A DNA stretch of 64,000 nucleotides from Arachis hypogaea. Lineage: Eukaryota; Streptophyta; Magnoliopsida; Fabales; Fabaceae. The stretch spans positions 134,038,737 through 134,102,736 of the forward strand of contig NC_092038.1 in assembly GCF_003086295.3 (NCBI RefSeq), written 5' to 3'. Positions 13,801 through 25,879 of the stretch are shown one piece after another (the first letter of the stretch is position 1; each line of letters starts with the position of its first letter). The position numbers were made by a program, and so were the translations under genes. Below the pieces are notes generated by a model. The model worked only from the letters and a program-made list of their open reading frames with translations, was not told the origin of the DNA and did no database searches.

Positions 13801-16800
13801 GAGTCTAGACTCTCTATTTCTGCACTTTTTACTTGTTTTCCATACTTGAATACGTACAGAGCCTGAGTTTCACCTTGGAATATCCTTTCAATATCAATGC
13901 ACAGGTTATTTCAGAATTTCTAGCTGTATTTGCTACCACATAACCCAATCATCACAGTAATTTATAATCTTTTACTTAGCGTTAACTAGTACTGATGCCA
14001 AGTAGCTGGTGAGCATGAATATTTGAACATACAAATATCGAGAAGAGATGACAAGCAACTTTAAGGGAAGGTAGATAAACCAGATAACTGGAGTAAAACA
14101 ATATTTCACCAACTAAACTCTCACAAAATGGAGGATGTCAATCGATAGGATGATGTACATTTCTGAACTTATACATATCAAATTGGGAGCAGAATTCACA
14201 TCTCAAAGGGATCAAGATGCATATAATCCACTGTAAGATACACAATGAACTGATTAATGCTACACTCATTACTCAGATGAATGAGCCAAAACAATGATAA
14301 CGGCACAAAATGTTTATAGAAATAATACCAGAAAAAAGTTTCTATTACTGTAAATGTATAAAAGAACACATTGTGATTTTAGAAAGTTTTGGAAAGCTTG
14401 TCATCAGGTAACCAGAAACATAAACAAGTAGTGCAGATTTATAGGTTAACCAACATCAAATATAAACCTTTAAACTCAGATGCTTTCGGTGGAGTCAGGT
14501 AATCCCAAGTCTTTTCCAATGCTTTCCTTATCTTCAAGTTGGTTTCCCCATCCAAATTAGCAGTCTGTCACCCATATCCAAGGTCACTAAACTGCACTCA
14601 CTACTAAACAACGTCAAGAAAAAACCAGATTGAAAATTAAAGATAGTTAAACCTCAATGTAGCAAACACCATCTGCATTTGTACTAGCCATGAAAAGCAG
14701 ATCTGCTGGAAAGAATTCATCCTGCTTAACCTGCAAAAAAGAAAAGGAAAAAGTTAGCTTATAGTAATTACTGTCAGTAAATGAAATTGGCATGTTAGCA
14801 TTAGCTTTATTTTTTTATTTGAAAAAAAGAGACAACTTTCAAACCTATCTCAACCACATATATTTGGAAAAAGAGATTTTATGTTATTTTTCATCAATAA
14901 CCCACAAACTAACAGAAGTGAAGAAACTTTATAAACATAAATCTGTCCTACAACATTTTTTTTAAGAGGAAAAAAAACAAGGGTACAGGTGAACACTATT
15001 CAGAAAACCAGAATATGTCAAGAGGTTATAAAATTATATACACCACTGCTACATAATATTCTACAATTTAAAGCTGGAAATGGACCAGTAAAGACAACTA
15101 GGAGTGTTTCCAAATTTGGTAATGAGATCTTCAGGATATACATGAGTAAAAGTGTGTTCCACAATCACAAAGCTTATACATGGAAACTAAATCTATACCA
15201 AAAATTACATAATATGTATAGTTCCTTACAAGTACGATTGCAAAATGCAGATGTGTCAAAATGTTCTAGCAGTAGCACAGAAACTTATAGCTCACTCACC
15301 TTGACAATGTCTCCAACCTGCAACGCTTTCCAGGGTACAGAAACCCACCGTTGATCTTGCAAAACATCTACCATTTTATTGTTTATGGCCATGTCATTTT
15401 GAAAGCGCTTCTGTTATAAACATTTAACGGGGGGAAAACAATATATTAATAAGGGGAATACACATAGAAATCTTTTTCCATAATATAATCCACGAGACAG
15501 TATTGACGGTTTTTGAAACAAATGAAGCATAATGTTTTACAAACCAATAAAAACATTATATGATAAATGCCTATTCTGTATCATAGAAGCACTGACATTA
15601 ACACTATACGATGGAGACACTAACAAAGACAGACCAACTATTTAAAATGGTAGGACACAGATACAGTACATACATAAATATATTTTCAAAATGTATACAT
15701 TTTCAAATATTCATAAATCCCAAACTTCCAATATTCAATACTTTCTAGGCTCCTCTAAAACATTATGAAACATTTATTTTCTTATATCCTGTGCCAGTAG
15801 TTAATACTTACCATTACTAAGTTCATTTGAAAATTTTATAAAATATCAGTTTTGTTGACATTTCCAGAACTTATCTACATTATGTCCAAGTCATATTTGT
15901 AGTGTTTCAAAAAAGAAGAGAATATATATTTAGCAAAATGAAGATGTAATTATTATGTGTGTTGCACAAATGTCTGATTGAACACATGTACATGCCACTA
16001 AAATCTTGTGTCTGTGCTATCTATTATAATGTTTTCCAGAAAAATCTTGGAATGTCCCAAGTATCGGAATGATAAAATCTAAATTCCATAACCCAAACAT
16101 TTCAGCTAAATAATAAAAAGAAAGCATTGTACAAGGAGAGTAAATAGTATTCATACCCAGTCCTCCCAAGCTTCCTTAATAAGAGATGCGAGAAGAACCA
16201 AGGATAGAGGAAGTACATTGGTAATTGGAGAGACAGGACTACAAAATCAGAAAATATGAGATTAGGGCTATGCAGATGAATAACCAAAGTATAAGATTAG
16301 CCAATGGGTAAATATGAAAAGCATTCGGCATAAGAAAATACATATTAAAGATAATAATCTTCACAACAATTAAAGCAGGGTAAAAAAGCATGATGAACCA
16401 ACCCCCCCTCCCCTCCCAAAGTAAAAAATAAAATAAACGAATAAAAAATAAAATAAAAGAAACCAAGTAAAAGATGAACGAAAGAAAGAAAACATATACC
16501 GCAGCAGTTTGAATAGCACTTAATTGTAACAAGAATGGTAATTACCTTACAAATGAATCAGTTATAATTATGTTAGAGTATGAGCAGGACTCAATTAATT
16601 AATTAAAGCTTGTGCTGTTAAGTCAATAAAACAGTTAAGCAAATTTAGTTACTTAATTCCATTTGAGGCTTCTTCTTCTTAAAAAAGCTATAGAACTGTA
16701 AGTAAGATATCACTATTAGTCTCGAAGTGTTTTCATTGAATTTCAGATTTCATTTTCATCAAAACAGCATCCTTTTCCTTCAATTTTCTTGGCTGATTCC

Positions 16801-19800
16801 ATCAGGTGTACGATAAATTAACAAATAGATATGAGACAAACATAATAACAAGGGTCAAGTAACAAAATTCAGGGGAAAAAGTACAATACAAATACACAGC
16901 ATGATGTGAAATTTTGAACAATCAAAACCAAAATACAAAGGCAAAAAAAACTAGATAACTCGTGCTTAACTACTTTATAACAAACCAACTTGATCCTCGA
17001 ACCTATCCCTTGCTTCTTAAATTACTCTGTTCAGTTAACCCAATGAACTTTCAAACCCACTAATTTCCACCATAAATTAACAAAACCTTTCACCGTCCTA
17101 TACTCACACTGGACACTTCAAATCTTCCAGCATAAATTCCATAAATTCATTAACGTTTATTTATTTATTTTCAACTTTTCATGCCAATGAGGATTGAAAT
17201 ATCACAATAATTAGATAGATGCTACCATACTTCGTATAAGAACACTAAGCGAAAGGATATAAAATTCTCTTTAAAAAGCCGTTTTGAATCAAAACACACA
17301 CAAACAGATTTGTATCTCCAACTTATCTGAGAGAGAAATCAATAATGTCTTTTACACCAGATGGGGATCAAATACCTCTTATCAACCCCAAACTTACTTG
17401 CCTTAAAGTGAAAATCTATCAATGAAAATTGGAGAATCACACTCAAACCAAATATAATGAATCTCCATATAACAGAATCTTTATTTAAAATAGAAAAAAA
17501 AAAGGGGAAAAGAAGAAAAAAAATATACTAGTTTAATATGTTGTAACCTAGCCATTTCATGGCCTGCCAACATTATCTTGCGTTAACATGGGATGCTTGT
17601 GCATCGGACTGCCATTTTGCCCTATTTCCTAGTTCATGTAGTATGATATACATGTTCATGCATAACCAAATTTCTTACATATCAAAAATAGAATGAGGAA
17701 GACAACAGTAAAATGCAGTTGTAATACATCTTATCCATACACAAATTATCGCCAATGGAGATTTCCTTAAAGCTACCACCACCGGTAACTAGTAGAAAGT
17801 AATCAACTGAAGAAAATATTGTTGCAGAAAAAGATGATGTTGTAATCATCCATTACCGATGATATTCACAAATCACAATTAAACTTGCAAGCACAAAAAT
17901 AATAATCTAACTTTGAAGTTGACTAGCATTTTAATACCTAATTGGTGTGGTTGACAAAATTGAGATTGAAAGAAAGTAGAGATTAGCCACCCGTCTGAAC
18001 TGCATCACAAACAAAATTTATGTCTTCTAAGTGGCAAAATACATAAATAATGTGGCAAAGGATAAAACTCATCATGAACAAACAGGATTTACCTTCAATC
18101 AGCAATCAACAACTACTGACAAGAAAAGCTATAACAAATTAACTTGAGCACATGTTGCTTTAACATTATGTATTGTAAAGAAAGTATGAGTCATTTTCTT
18201 TGTGCTCAAATAAACTAAAAATCCACTTCTACTTCACCCCAATGATTTTGTGCCAGTAGATTTATGGGAAGAGACGAAGAGTGCTAATTAAAGAGGAAAA
18301 AGAATGACACCAAGATGGTCGAACATATATAGTCAGCAATATGCAATACTTAATACCTGAAGTAATCACACAATAAAATAAAAAAAATTTATAAAAATTG
18401 AAAAAAAAAAAGTTAAAGAAAACATAAATAAAAAGAAACGATGCTCCTAGATTAAATTAACCCAAGAACCAAAAAACACAACCAACCAAACCTCTTCAAT
18501 TTAAATATTTAGAAGCAAAATATTAGAAACTAATTCTTAAAAATTCAAAAGAAAATGTAAAATAGCTCGCACATAACAAATCATGCAGTCCAAAATATCC
18601 TATTTACAAGAACAGTTTCCAGAAACTACTCACAAGACTATAATTTCAAAAAGTTACAACAACAATTCATGCAATGACAACCAGAACCCATATTTTTTTG
18701 AAACATGGAAATCAAAAGCATCTCAGTTTCCTATCAAGAATTAAAAGGATAGAGTAACTAACCTGTTCAAATAATCCTTTTGGTAAAAAGGTTAAAACGT
18801 TGTATTTTGTAGTAGATATTGAATTTCCCTGAGATAATCGATATTAACTAATCAAAATGAGCAAATCTAAGTATGTCAAAAATACAAAATAATATCAACT
18901 ATGAAGAGCATGTCCGAAATTTCTTGAAGTTTAAAAAACCGTAGGTTAGTAAATTGATATCAAGGTGTATGCATACATGGAGAGGTAGAAGGAAAACACA
19001 AACAGAATCTGTACGATTTCATTTCTTCAATGCAAGTTCTTAAGCAAGGTGCATCATGCTACACCCTAATAATCCATTTCCAATCTCTCTCAAAAAACTA
19101 CACTTTCTCCATCCTTATGCCCTAATCAGTGGCCATCGCCTCCCTTGCCATCCATGGCGGTCCCCTCTACTTTGCCACCATCCATGAACTCAATCTATGA
19201 TTTACTCCTCTTCTTCATGCATTTGTGGGGAACCCATCCTCACTCCCACAAAAGCTTTGTTTGATTCACTTAGCTTCTCCCCTTTCTTCTTTTGCATCCC
19301 ATTGAAAGTTCTTTACAACAGTGGTTCACAATTTCACATGATGGTTTCCACTTCCACCAACTATTTAGCTACTCCAAATTGAAGTTCCTTGAATAACCTA
19401 GATACAATAAAGAGGGAAATACCACTAACCTCAAGTTCATTGAGGCTAGAATAGAGATAGGGATGGAATTGAAGTTCAAGGACACCAAGTACTATAACGA
19501 AGAACTGAACTGCACACTTGCCATCATCAATAAAGTTGTGAACATTTTGCTTTTTGGGTTTCTTTTGGGTCATCAATGAGGATGCTCTAGTGAATTTGAA
19601 ATGCCCTAAGAATTTCAAGCTAAGATGACAAGCGGAAGCTAGTACTAGTATATATGCAACCCCCACATAAATTTTTAATCGCAAAATTGATATTCCTTTA
19701 GAGTTGGAGATCTAATTTTGATGTGGTATGCCAGTTTTCTTCCGCAGATTCCTTGATTATGTTGTTTGTCGGGGTTATGCTAATAGCTTAATTTGAGTGT

Positions 19801-20856
19801 GGCATTTTTTTAGAGACTTAGCTATCATAGGGTGCACAAAGTTCCACATCCAATAGTATGGAATGCTTGATATTGCAATAAAGAAAGTGGTTCTGCATTT
19901 TCCTTAGTACTTAACACCTTTTAATGCAAGGGAACTTATGAAACGGATGAGACCATGACCTGATGGTGGTGTGAGTGGCCCAATGAGGGAGCAAGGGCAG
20001 GCAAAATAAGTGGATGCCTCATCATAAACAGTGCCATTCGAGGAATAGAAATTGCACTTGCCAACAAAATAGCCACAACCATGCAAATCAGATTTTGTTA
20101 GGTCACTTAATGGCATTTTGGAGTTTGTCGTAAGTTTTTTATTGCCAAAAATAGGATTACAGGAAAGCTTTGTGTAGGTTTTCAAAATCAAGTAGGAACC
20201 AAAAACACAAGCAATCGGAGAGTAATTTACTCTTCATACAAATTTGAAAAGAAAAGGTTCCCTAAATTTGCAAAATTGAACATTTTAGCCCTTACTAAAA
20301 GAAAGACCAATATGTCTCAATTTGAAAGTTGAGAGACTGACGGCGAAAAAACAAAGATCAGGGACGTAAGTCACAATAAAAAAATTCCGGACCTATATGG
20401 GGTTTTATTCTTTAAAAAAAGAAAAGAAAAAGAAACGGCAAAATTCAACTAGCCTCTACTTCTGACTAGCTTCAACTTACAATGCTTCCCCTAAAAAGTC
20501 CGTAGTGTCCGTGCATGGAAAAATGTCACTACCAGCTATAATGTGACAGAAGGCATTTCTCAAGTAATGCCAATATGTGCATAGTAGAAGTTCTTCAACC
20601 AATTTGTAGTTAGAAAACAATGCAATTACCCGTTACGTAGAAATCTACTTGCCAAAGCCAAATTAACCACCACCTTCGTTCTAAATTAACATGAAGTGCA
20701 TCATTAACCTAATATCAACATCAAGCTAACCATTAACATCATAGCTCCACTGACCCCAATCCTACTTAAACAAACACTAAACGAGTGCCACCGCATTAAT
20801 CACGAATCGAAACGCAATCACGAATTGAACCAAAAACATTAGCCGCGCATTCATCA

Positions 20857-20911
<55 letters not shown>

Positions 20912-21099
20912 TGAACCTTGAAGCGAACGGGGAAATTGGATTCACGATCATTGCAGAAGATGGTACGGTAGGAAGGTGCCTGTGGCTGGACCCGGCCGAG
21001 TCGAATGGTCTGAGAGGGGGGTCGCTGATGCATCTTGGAACTCGTTCGCGCGAAAGAAGAACCTGGTTGAGAATCAATCCCACCCAATCCCTTCATCAT
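1..21099 (-). CDS. ALA3: P4-type ATPase, phospholipid flippase of the ALA3 type (26 exons seen, 3' end beyond window)
   Basis: Encodes a phospholipid-transporting ATPase that moves lipids from the outer to the inner membrane leaflet. Family members act in the trans-Golgi/endosome with an ALIS (CDC50-like) subunit. Exons (high to low): 21099-20917, 18828-18763, 17999-17938, 16238-16157, 15410-15300, 14730-14653, 14564-14468, 12422-12316, 11862-11797, 9274-9153, 8447-8357, 8267-8190, 8108-7992, 7409-7263, 7175-7071, 6095-5953, 5281-5180, 5085-5022, 4929-4717, 3841-3676, 3580-3501, 3422-3183, 1512-1291, 1200-1033, 528-166, 58-<1. All junctions are GT-AG and phases agree, giving about 1110 residues of an expected roughly 1200. 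Visible motifs are DGET in exon 7 (A domain), the phosphorylation motif DKTGT near residue 427 in exon 14, SPDE in exon 16, TGDK in exon 20 and GDGANDV in exon 23, then C-terminal membrane segments. The ATG at 21099 is preceded by an in-frame TGA, which supports this start. Assignment to ALA3 rests on recalled family sequence. No break is seen. Confidence 0.93.
639..683. repeat. Poly(C)-rich tract, G-rich in the ALA3 transcript
   Basis: Runs of 7, 8 and 18 or so C separated by single T, then shorter C runs. It lies in the intron between the exons at 1033-1200 and 166-528. Because ALA3 is on the minus strand, the primary transcript carries long G runs here. Confidence 0.9.
9966..10062. repeat. 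Duplicated 28-bp segment with (CA)n
   Basis: The segment AAAATAGTGTTGACAGGGAC plus eight further bases occurs twice, at about 9974 and 10025, separated by a (CA)n run at about 10000-10023. The second copy is followed by a shorter (AC)n run. It lies just upstream of the LINE remnant. Confidence 0.85.
10175..10592 (+). mobile_element. 3' end of an RTE-type LINE, degenerate
   Basis: The plus strand encodes the C-terminal tail typical of plant RTE-clade reverse transcriptases. A segment with EMRMLRWM is followed, in another frame, by [15 protein letters not shown] and WFGHVRRR with a stretch of Arg/Lys. The frame changes once and stops occur, so it is a pseudogene. The copy ends with a short (TTG)n tract at about 10575-10590, the usual RTE 3' tail. 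The 5' part with the endonuclease and RT core is absent, as expected of a 5'-truncated insertion. It lies in ALA3 intron 9, antisense to the host gene. Confidence 0.72.
10664..10678. repeat. Poly(G) tract
   Basis: A run of about 15 consecutive G on the plus strand in ALA3 intron 9. It is antisense to the gene, so it is a C run in the transcript. Confidence 0.9.
10813..10860. repeat. (AAT)n microsatellite
   Basis: About 16 units of AAT/TAA in ALA3 intron 9. Confidence 0.95.
13224..13501. mobile_element. Foldback MITE, Mutator-like, with 10-bp target duplication (in ALA3 intron 7)
   Basis: The element spans 13234-13491 (258 bp) and starts and ends with the inverted repeat GAATAAATGAYCATTTG. 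It is flanked by perfect copies of AATAAATAAA at 13224-13233 and 13492-13501. The inner arms repeat a module (around 13250-13280 and 13315-13350, inverted at 13378-13445), so most of the element can fold back on itself. The duplication length fits the Mutator superfamily (9-11 bp), though the target is low-complexity. No coding capacity. Confidence 0.75.
13502..14467. other. Remaining sequence of ALA3 intron 7
   Basis: Intron sequence without a recognised gene. Bases 13510-13830 are less AT-rich and look like retroelement-derived sequence, but no terminal repeats were found. The stretch 12870-13220 on the other side of the MITE is similarly unexplained. Confidence 0.4.
19904..20191 (-). other. 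Unassigned 95-codon ORF inside ALA3 intron 1
   Basis: An ATG-to-stop frame with several cysteines and a Gly/Pro-rich C-terminal stretch, in the 2.1-kb first intron of the flippase gene and on the same strand. I do not recognise the protein. It could be a remnant of an inserted gene or element, or a chance frame. No adjoining exon was found, and the weaker frame at 19361-19684 on the same strand is also unrecognised. Confidence 0.25.
20856..20909. repeat. (AAT)n microsatellite beside the ALA3 exon-1 splice donor
   Basis: About 18 units of AAT. On the gene strand it reads (ATT)n and begins about 7 bases after the GT of the first ALA3 splice donor (20916-20915). Confidence 0.95.
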
Positions 21100-23237
21100 C
21101 TTCCGATATCATGCGTTATCACGATTCGATTATCGCTTTTTCTTCCTCCTTCTTCGTATTCGTATTCTTTCTCTTTCGTTCCGTAAATTTTGGGAAAATC
21201 TGAAAGCAGAAACCGCTCTCTTTTTTTCTCTGGTAACCGCTTTCACCTCTTTTTTCCCCATTTTGCCCCTTCTCTCTTTCTATTTTGGACCTTATATTTG
21301 CATCTCCACTGCTAAATTCTCTCTGCAGCTTTCCTTTCCCTCCATCTTCTCCGCACTCACTAGTGTGCAATTATATATGGTTTTTTTTTATTTAATAACC
21401 CTTGCTTTTTATGATGACTGTGTTTGCTATAAATAACATTCAAATTTTAAATGTTGTTTTTCTTTAATATACTACTCAGAATCTTTCATTGTCTATGAGC
21501 TTCATTGATTCTTCTTCAATATACTTGTTTTCCAGTTTTTTGTTAGTGTTGAATGCGGAAGTGTTGCGATTTTTATAATTTCTATCTCTATACAATCTGG
21601 TCACAGGGAAAAAGCATAGGAAGCGGTTCTGGTATGACAGGGTACTTCCCGGAACGTACTGTTCCATTAGTTTGAAACCATTGTTAGTTTAAGATTATGA
21701 AAAGATATTTTTAACATCTTTATTCGAGTAGTTTTTTTATTGTATAACATATAACATATTCATGATGGTTTGCCAAGCCTTTGTTTCCATTCAGATTAGC
21801 CATTGCTGCTCTGGGAGTCCCATATCAACAAGGCCCAAAAAATGAAAAAGATCTCAAACATAGGCCCAACATTATCAGCTTTTTTTTATTTTCTTACAAT
21901 TTGTCATGTCGATAAATCCGATCTGATTGAATCATGCCCCAGCAAGAGGGAAAAAATAAAGTAGAAAAAGAGAGATTAGATCCAATAGGATTCACGTACC
22001 CCTTAGTATACAGTACACACACAAAATCAAAGCGTAGAAGCCACTAGTATCTAACAAGAATGCAATGAAACGAGAGCACAAATCCTGACCAATTAAGCTG
22101 CTTTCAAATCCATAAGAGTAACCTCCTTTCCCACATTAGACGAAATCTCAAATTCATGTCTGTAGTCCTTGATGGGCGACAAAGCAAATCATACTCCTTA
22201 ATATATGCTAATTTTTAAGGTGAAGAAATGCTAGGTGACTTCTGATTTGAAAGAAGTAACACAATTCAGAAAGTTTGTACTGCTAAGGAAACTCGTCAAC
22301 AGTTCACGATCTCCAAATCAAGACTCTATCTATGTGATGCATATTTAATTATTTAGGGGTATTAATCTAGTTTCCCTGTTTGCATAAATTATTCTCAGAG
22401 AATGCATTCACGTATGTACTCGTTAATTGTTGAACCTCAAAAAGAGATGAAAGGAAAAATCACAGGGTAAATAAGGTATGAAATAAAGCTCACCTGAATC
22501 ACTAATGATATATTGCCCATTCAAGATAATGAAAATAAGAGATTTCACCATATTATTTTACAACTAATGTTGATGACGTAATCAAAGTATCCATGCTCCA
22601 ACTTTAGTTTGGAGAATATTAGACATCTTTCATGTCTAGCAATATCTAGTTGCTACAATTTGATTCCAGCAAATATCAAGTGTTTCTATGGAATATCTTA
22701 TCAGAAGTCTATAATATGGCAAAGATATTTTTGCTGCACTCAAATGGGTAGTGTAACATGCCAAAAAATGAATTTAACAAAGTTCTATTTGCTTCATTTA
22801 TTCAACATTTCTTTCACAAACAAACACCAATGTTGAGAGACTATTACACAATATGTAAGCATTATGTATTCAGGACAAGCAATAACATTCTTTTACAACA
22901 AGAATAATCATTTTTAAGTGGTTATGTTGGGTATCACCACGGAAAAGCCTGAAGAAGAGTCCACTATACTACATACTCTTGAGTAAATGAATTCATTTTC
23001 CAACACAGAACATAATGGGGGGATCCTTAAAATACTAACTAAAGCAGTCGTAAAAACGATAATAGCTCCATGTGTAGAAAATGGGGAGGAGGTGCTCATT
23101 AGTCTTAACACCTTCAGTATACCATTTGCTTTCTTTTTTCTTTTTTGTTTTCTTTTTTCTTTTCTGGGAGCCACTGGAGGGCGGAATAATACTGCTTGTT
23201 TATGCATTTTTATTACAATGTAAAGGGATTTCACAGT
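21100..23237. other. Intergenic region: ALA3 5' flank and bHLH 3' flank
   Basis: About 2.1 kb between two genes on the minus strand. The part next to 21100 should hold the ALA3 promoter and 5' UTR, with a CT-rich stretch around 21140-21330. The part next to 23237 holds the bHLH 3' UTR. No convincing gene was seen. Confidence 0.6.
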
Positions 23238-25409
23238 CTACGTTGTTCTTTCGAAAGCACCTCCTACCTGCATATGTAACCACTCTGGGGAAGAACCTCT
23301 GCTATAGTCTCTAGTAGCCTGAGAACCAAATGGCAAGCTCGCCGGATCAAATGTTTGCTGACCAAACTGAAACAGAAATTGATGTCTTTTAAGAATCAAG
23401 ACTACTCAACAAGGATGAAATATAGAATTATAATTGTTTGGCTTTGTTATTGTCAACCAAATATAGAAATTTTCACTCCTGGTTTCTTTAAAGCGCCAGA
23501 AGCATTTCATTTATTAGCAAATGAAACAAAAATGTCAACTATGGTATATTGATGTTTGCTTGATTGATTTTTTAGATGAAAACATGAGAAGAAGTGGCAC
23601 TTTCTTGGTATTGATATCAAAATCATCTTCAGTGTTGTCTTTAAAAACAAAACTCTTTCTTTCTCTTTCTTTTTTAGACCAGGAAGAAAAAAGAGGAAAG
23701 CTCTTTAAGATTGAAAAGGTCAAGAGTATGACTCAAGAATAGATGCCTTGCATAGCAACAGGTAAAAACATACTGAAAAGAATGATCAGAAGGAAGAATT
23801 TCAAAGAAAGGGGATAATAACAAGCTTTCAACAAAATTCGACGTCCCAATATAAAAACCGTTGAAGGCTTACATCTTTAGGAGGAAAAGCTTCAATGCCA
23901 GTGTTCAGTCTTGAATTCACTGCTTCAAGCTTCATTGACAAAAACTGTAAAACCCAATAACCAAAATCAACTACAAAAACATTATAATTTCATAACTACC
24001 AAAATCAGGGTAAAAATTGATACCTCAACTTGACGCTGAAGGGATTGGATATAATTAATTATCTCATCAAGGACCAATGCTTTTCCAATAACCTGAATTA
24101 AAGAAAATACAGTAAGGAATGATTTTCAGATGTGTTATCAATATAGTCACGTTACTAGACAGTAGTATACAATACTAACATCCGAATATGACATTATTCG
24201 TTGCTTTTCTGACTGAATTAACATAATTTCCACCCATTTCTTCTTCTTCTTTTTTTCCATTTCTGATTTATGCACACATATTCCATGATAGCAGAAAAGA
24301 AGTTCAACTGGTAGAAAAACAATACCTTATTACAACCAGGGACCAAATCCTGAAGAATTTTCATCCTTTCACTAATCTTTTCCCTTCTAGCCTGTCACCA
24401 GTGAGAAAAATAGTCAATTTTACCCTAATTGCAACAGATCCATAAATTCAATATCTCCTAAAAATTAACAACCACCGCGCCCAAAAAACAAAGGCAAGAT
24501 TATGATATGACTTATCATTTAATGGACCATCCTTATGGAAGTTTATCATTACAACTACAGAAACAAAAACTGTAGGATTAGAATTACTCTTTCAGCAAGA
24601 CTGTGGCTATCAGTAGCTTGACCCCTTCTGGCTCGGACGTGGATGTAATCTTGCCTAGGAGGGTCAGGTGGTGGTGTCTGATTATTTTGGTCCGCAGGCT
24701 TTCCTGAACTGGCTTCTGCTCCTTCAACCTTCGCGTCACGGCTTTCATTCCTGCTCCCAGACGCTCCTCCTCCTCCTTTAAGCCGTTTTCCATCCCCATC
24801 ATTCTGCCCAATCCACACAGACACTCACACATGAATTCAATTCACAATACTTTCACTACACTTAATTCAAACTACATAAACAAATTGCAACTAGATGCAA
24901 TCAGAAAGTATAACATGAACTATGATTATCATTAGATGCAGATCCATTTCCATTATTTTAACTGAAACAGAGAAAAAAAAAAATACTAGCATTGAACATG
25001 ATTTTTCCATTTAATTCTCTCTTATTAATTCGAGACACAGTAAATTAGTTGTAGTAATTGGATAAACAGAGGCAATAATGAAAATTACCACGGCATTAGG
25101 TGCAACATTGCTGGTGGAAACACCCTTAGGGGATTCCTCCTCTGATTCACGCCTCTTCCTACTACCACCGCCACCGCCACCGCTGGCCGCCTTCTGTTCT
25201 GAAGCAACCGGTCCAGGTTCCCGGTTGGGACCGGCAATGAAATCCCCAAACTGTCCCAAGCCAAACTGCGGCCTCCTGAGCCCCAAGGCGCCGCCTCCAG
25301 CAGCGTTGACGGCCTGCGGAAACGGCCAGATCTCCGCCAAGCTAAACGGCACCGTATTGCCTCCCCCATTCCCAAAGGAGCCCTCGTTCATCATCGCACC
25401 CGGATCCAT
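23238..25409 (-). CDS. bHLH79: bHLH transcription factor, bHLH79/BIGPETAL-like
   Basis: Complete six-exon gene: 25409-25089, 24803-24588, 24391-24326, 24092-24024, 23944-23873, 23366-23238. All introns are GT-AG and phase 0, and the product is 290 aa. It is a nuclear DNA-binding regulator. The basic region (His-Ser-Leu-Ala-Glu-Arg near residues 174-179, then ARREKISER) carries the His-Glu-Arg residues of E-box/G-box binders. Helix 1, loop and helix 2 run to about residue 224, and the helix is extended by a leucine-rich stretch (SLQRQVEFLSMKLE). The N-terminus has a motif SLAEIWPFP and a glycine/serine-rich region, and the C-terminus ends SPEWLHMQ with a short tail. These features match the plant bHLH79/BPE/BEE group, whose members affect cell expansion and growth. 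The first ATG is at 25409. An in-frame extension to about 25439 lacks an ATG. The exact orthologue within the group is uncertain. Confidence 0.92.
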
Positions 25410-25554
25410 TCCAAAACCAATCGGGTCACCCGAATCCAAACCAGCAAGAAATCAGCTCAACACCACCATTCACCAAAAAAACTGAAACCTCGCAGAAACA
25501 ATAGAGTGCTCCTTAAGCACCTTAGAAGCAAACACAACACTCACAGAGAAAAGA

Positions 25555-25584
25555 AGAGAGAGAGAGAGAGAAAGAGAGAGGGGT
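25555..25584 (-). repeat. (GA)n/(CT)n tract in the bHLH 5' leader
   Basis: On the gene strand it reads as a CT repeat about 150 bases upstream of the start codon. Such tracts are common in plant 5' UTRs. Confidence 0.85.
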
Positions 25585-25638
25585 CTTAGCTTTCGTGCGT
25601 GATCTCCTTGGACAGTGGAGAATGGTGCGCGCAGTGTG

Positions 25639-25647
25639 TTTATATCT
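25639..25647 (-). promoter_or_regulatory. Candidate TATA box of the bHLH gene
   Basis: The gene strand reads AGATATAAA about 230 bases upstream of the ATG and just upstream of the CT-rich leader. Position and sequence fit a TATA box. Not proven. Confidence 0.45.
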
Positions 25648-25879
25648 CTCACTCTCTCTTCTCACTTCTCTCACACTCACCTCGGTAGCTGCGCACCAAG
25701 TCGCTTCCCCTGAGGTTTCTCGGTCTTCCTTTCTCTGCCGTTCGATTGAACTACCCTCCATAGGGACCCCCTTCATCTCTGCCGTTGATTTGTTTCATCC
25801 AATCAAGATCTGCCACGTAAGAGGGGGCTTCCATGGGGCTCGGGATCTGAGAGACTGGGGAAGAGGTGCGCTATAATTA

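Noticed and set aside
25410..25439. Ten-residue N-terminal extension of the bHLH protein
   Set aside because: The codon at 25439 is TTG. The first in-frame ATG is 25409, so the extension is unlikely in a plant mRNA.
25085..25485. Frames opposite or overlapping the first bHLH exon, including a 135-residue plus-strand frame
   Set aside because: They are shadows caused by the GC-rich coding exon and lack recognisable motifs.
25595..25876. Plus-strand 93-residue frame upstream of the bHLH gene
   Set aside because: It overlaps the bHLH leader and promoter antisense, is low-complexity (Leu/Ser-rich from CT repeats) and has no family match I know.
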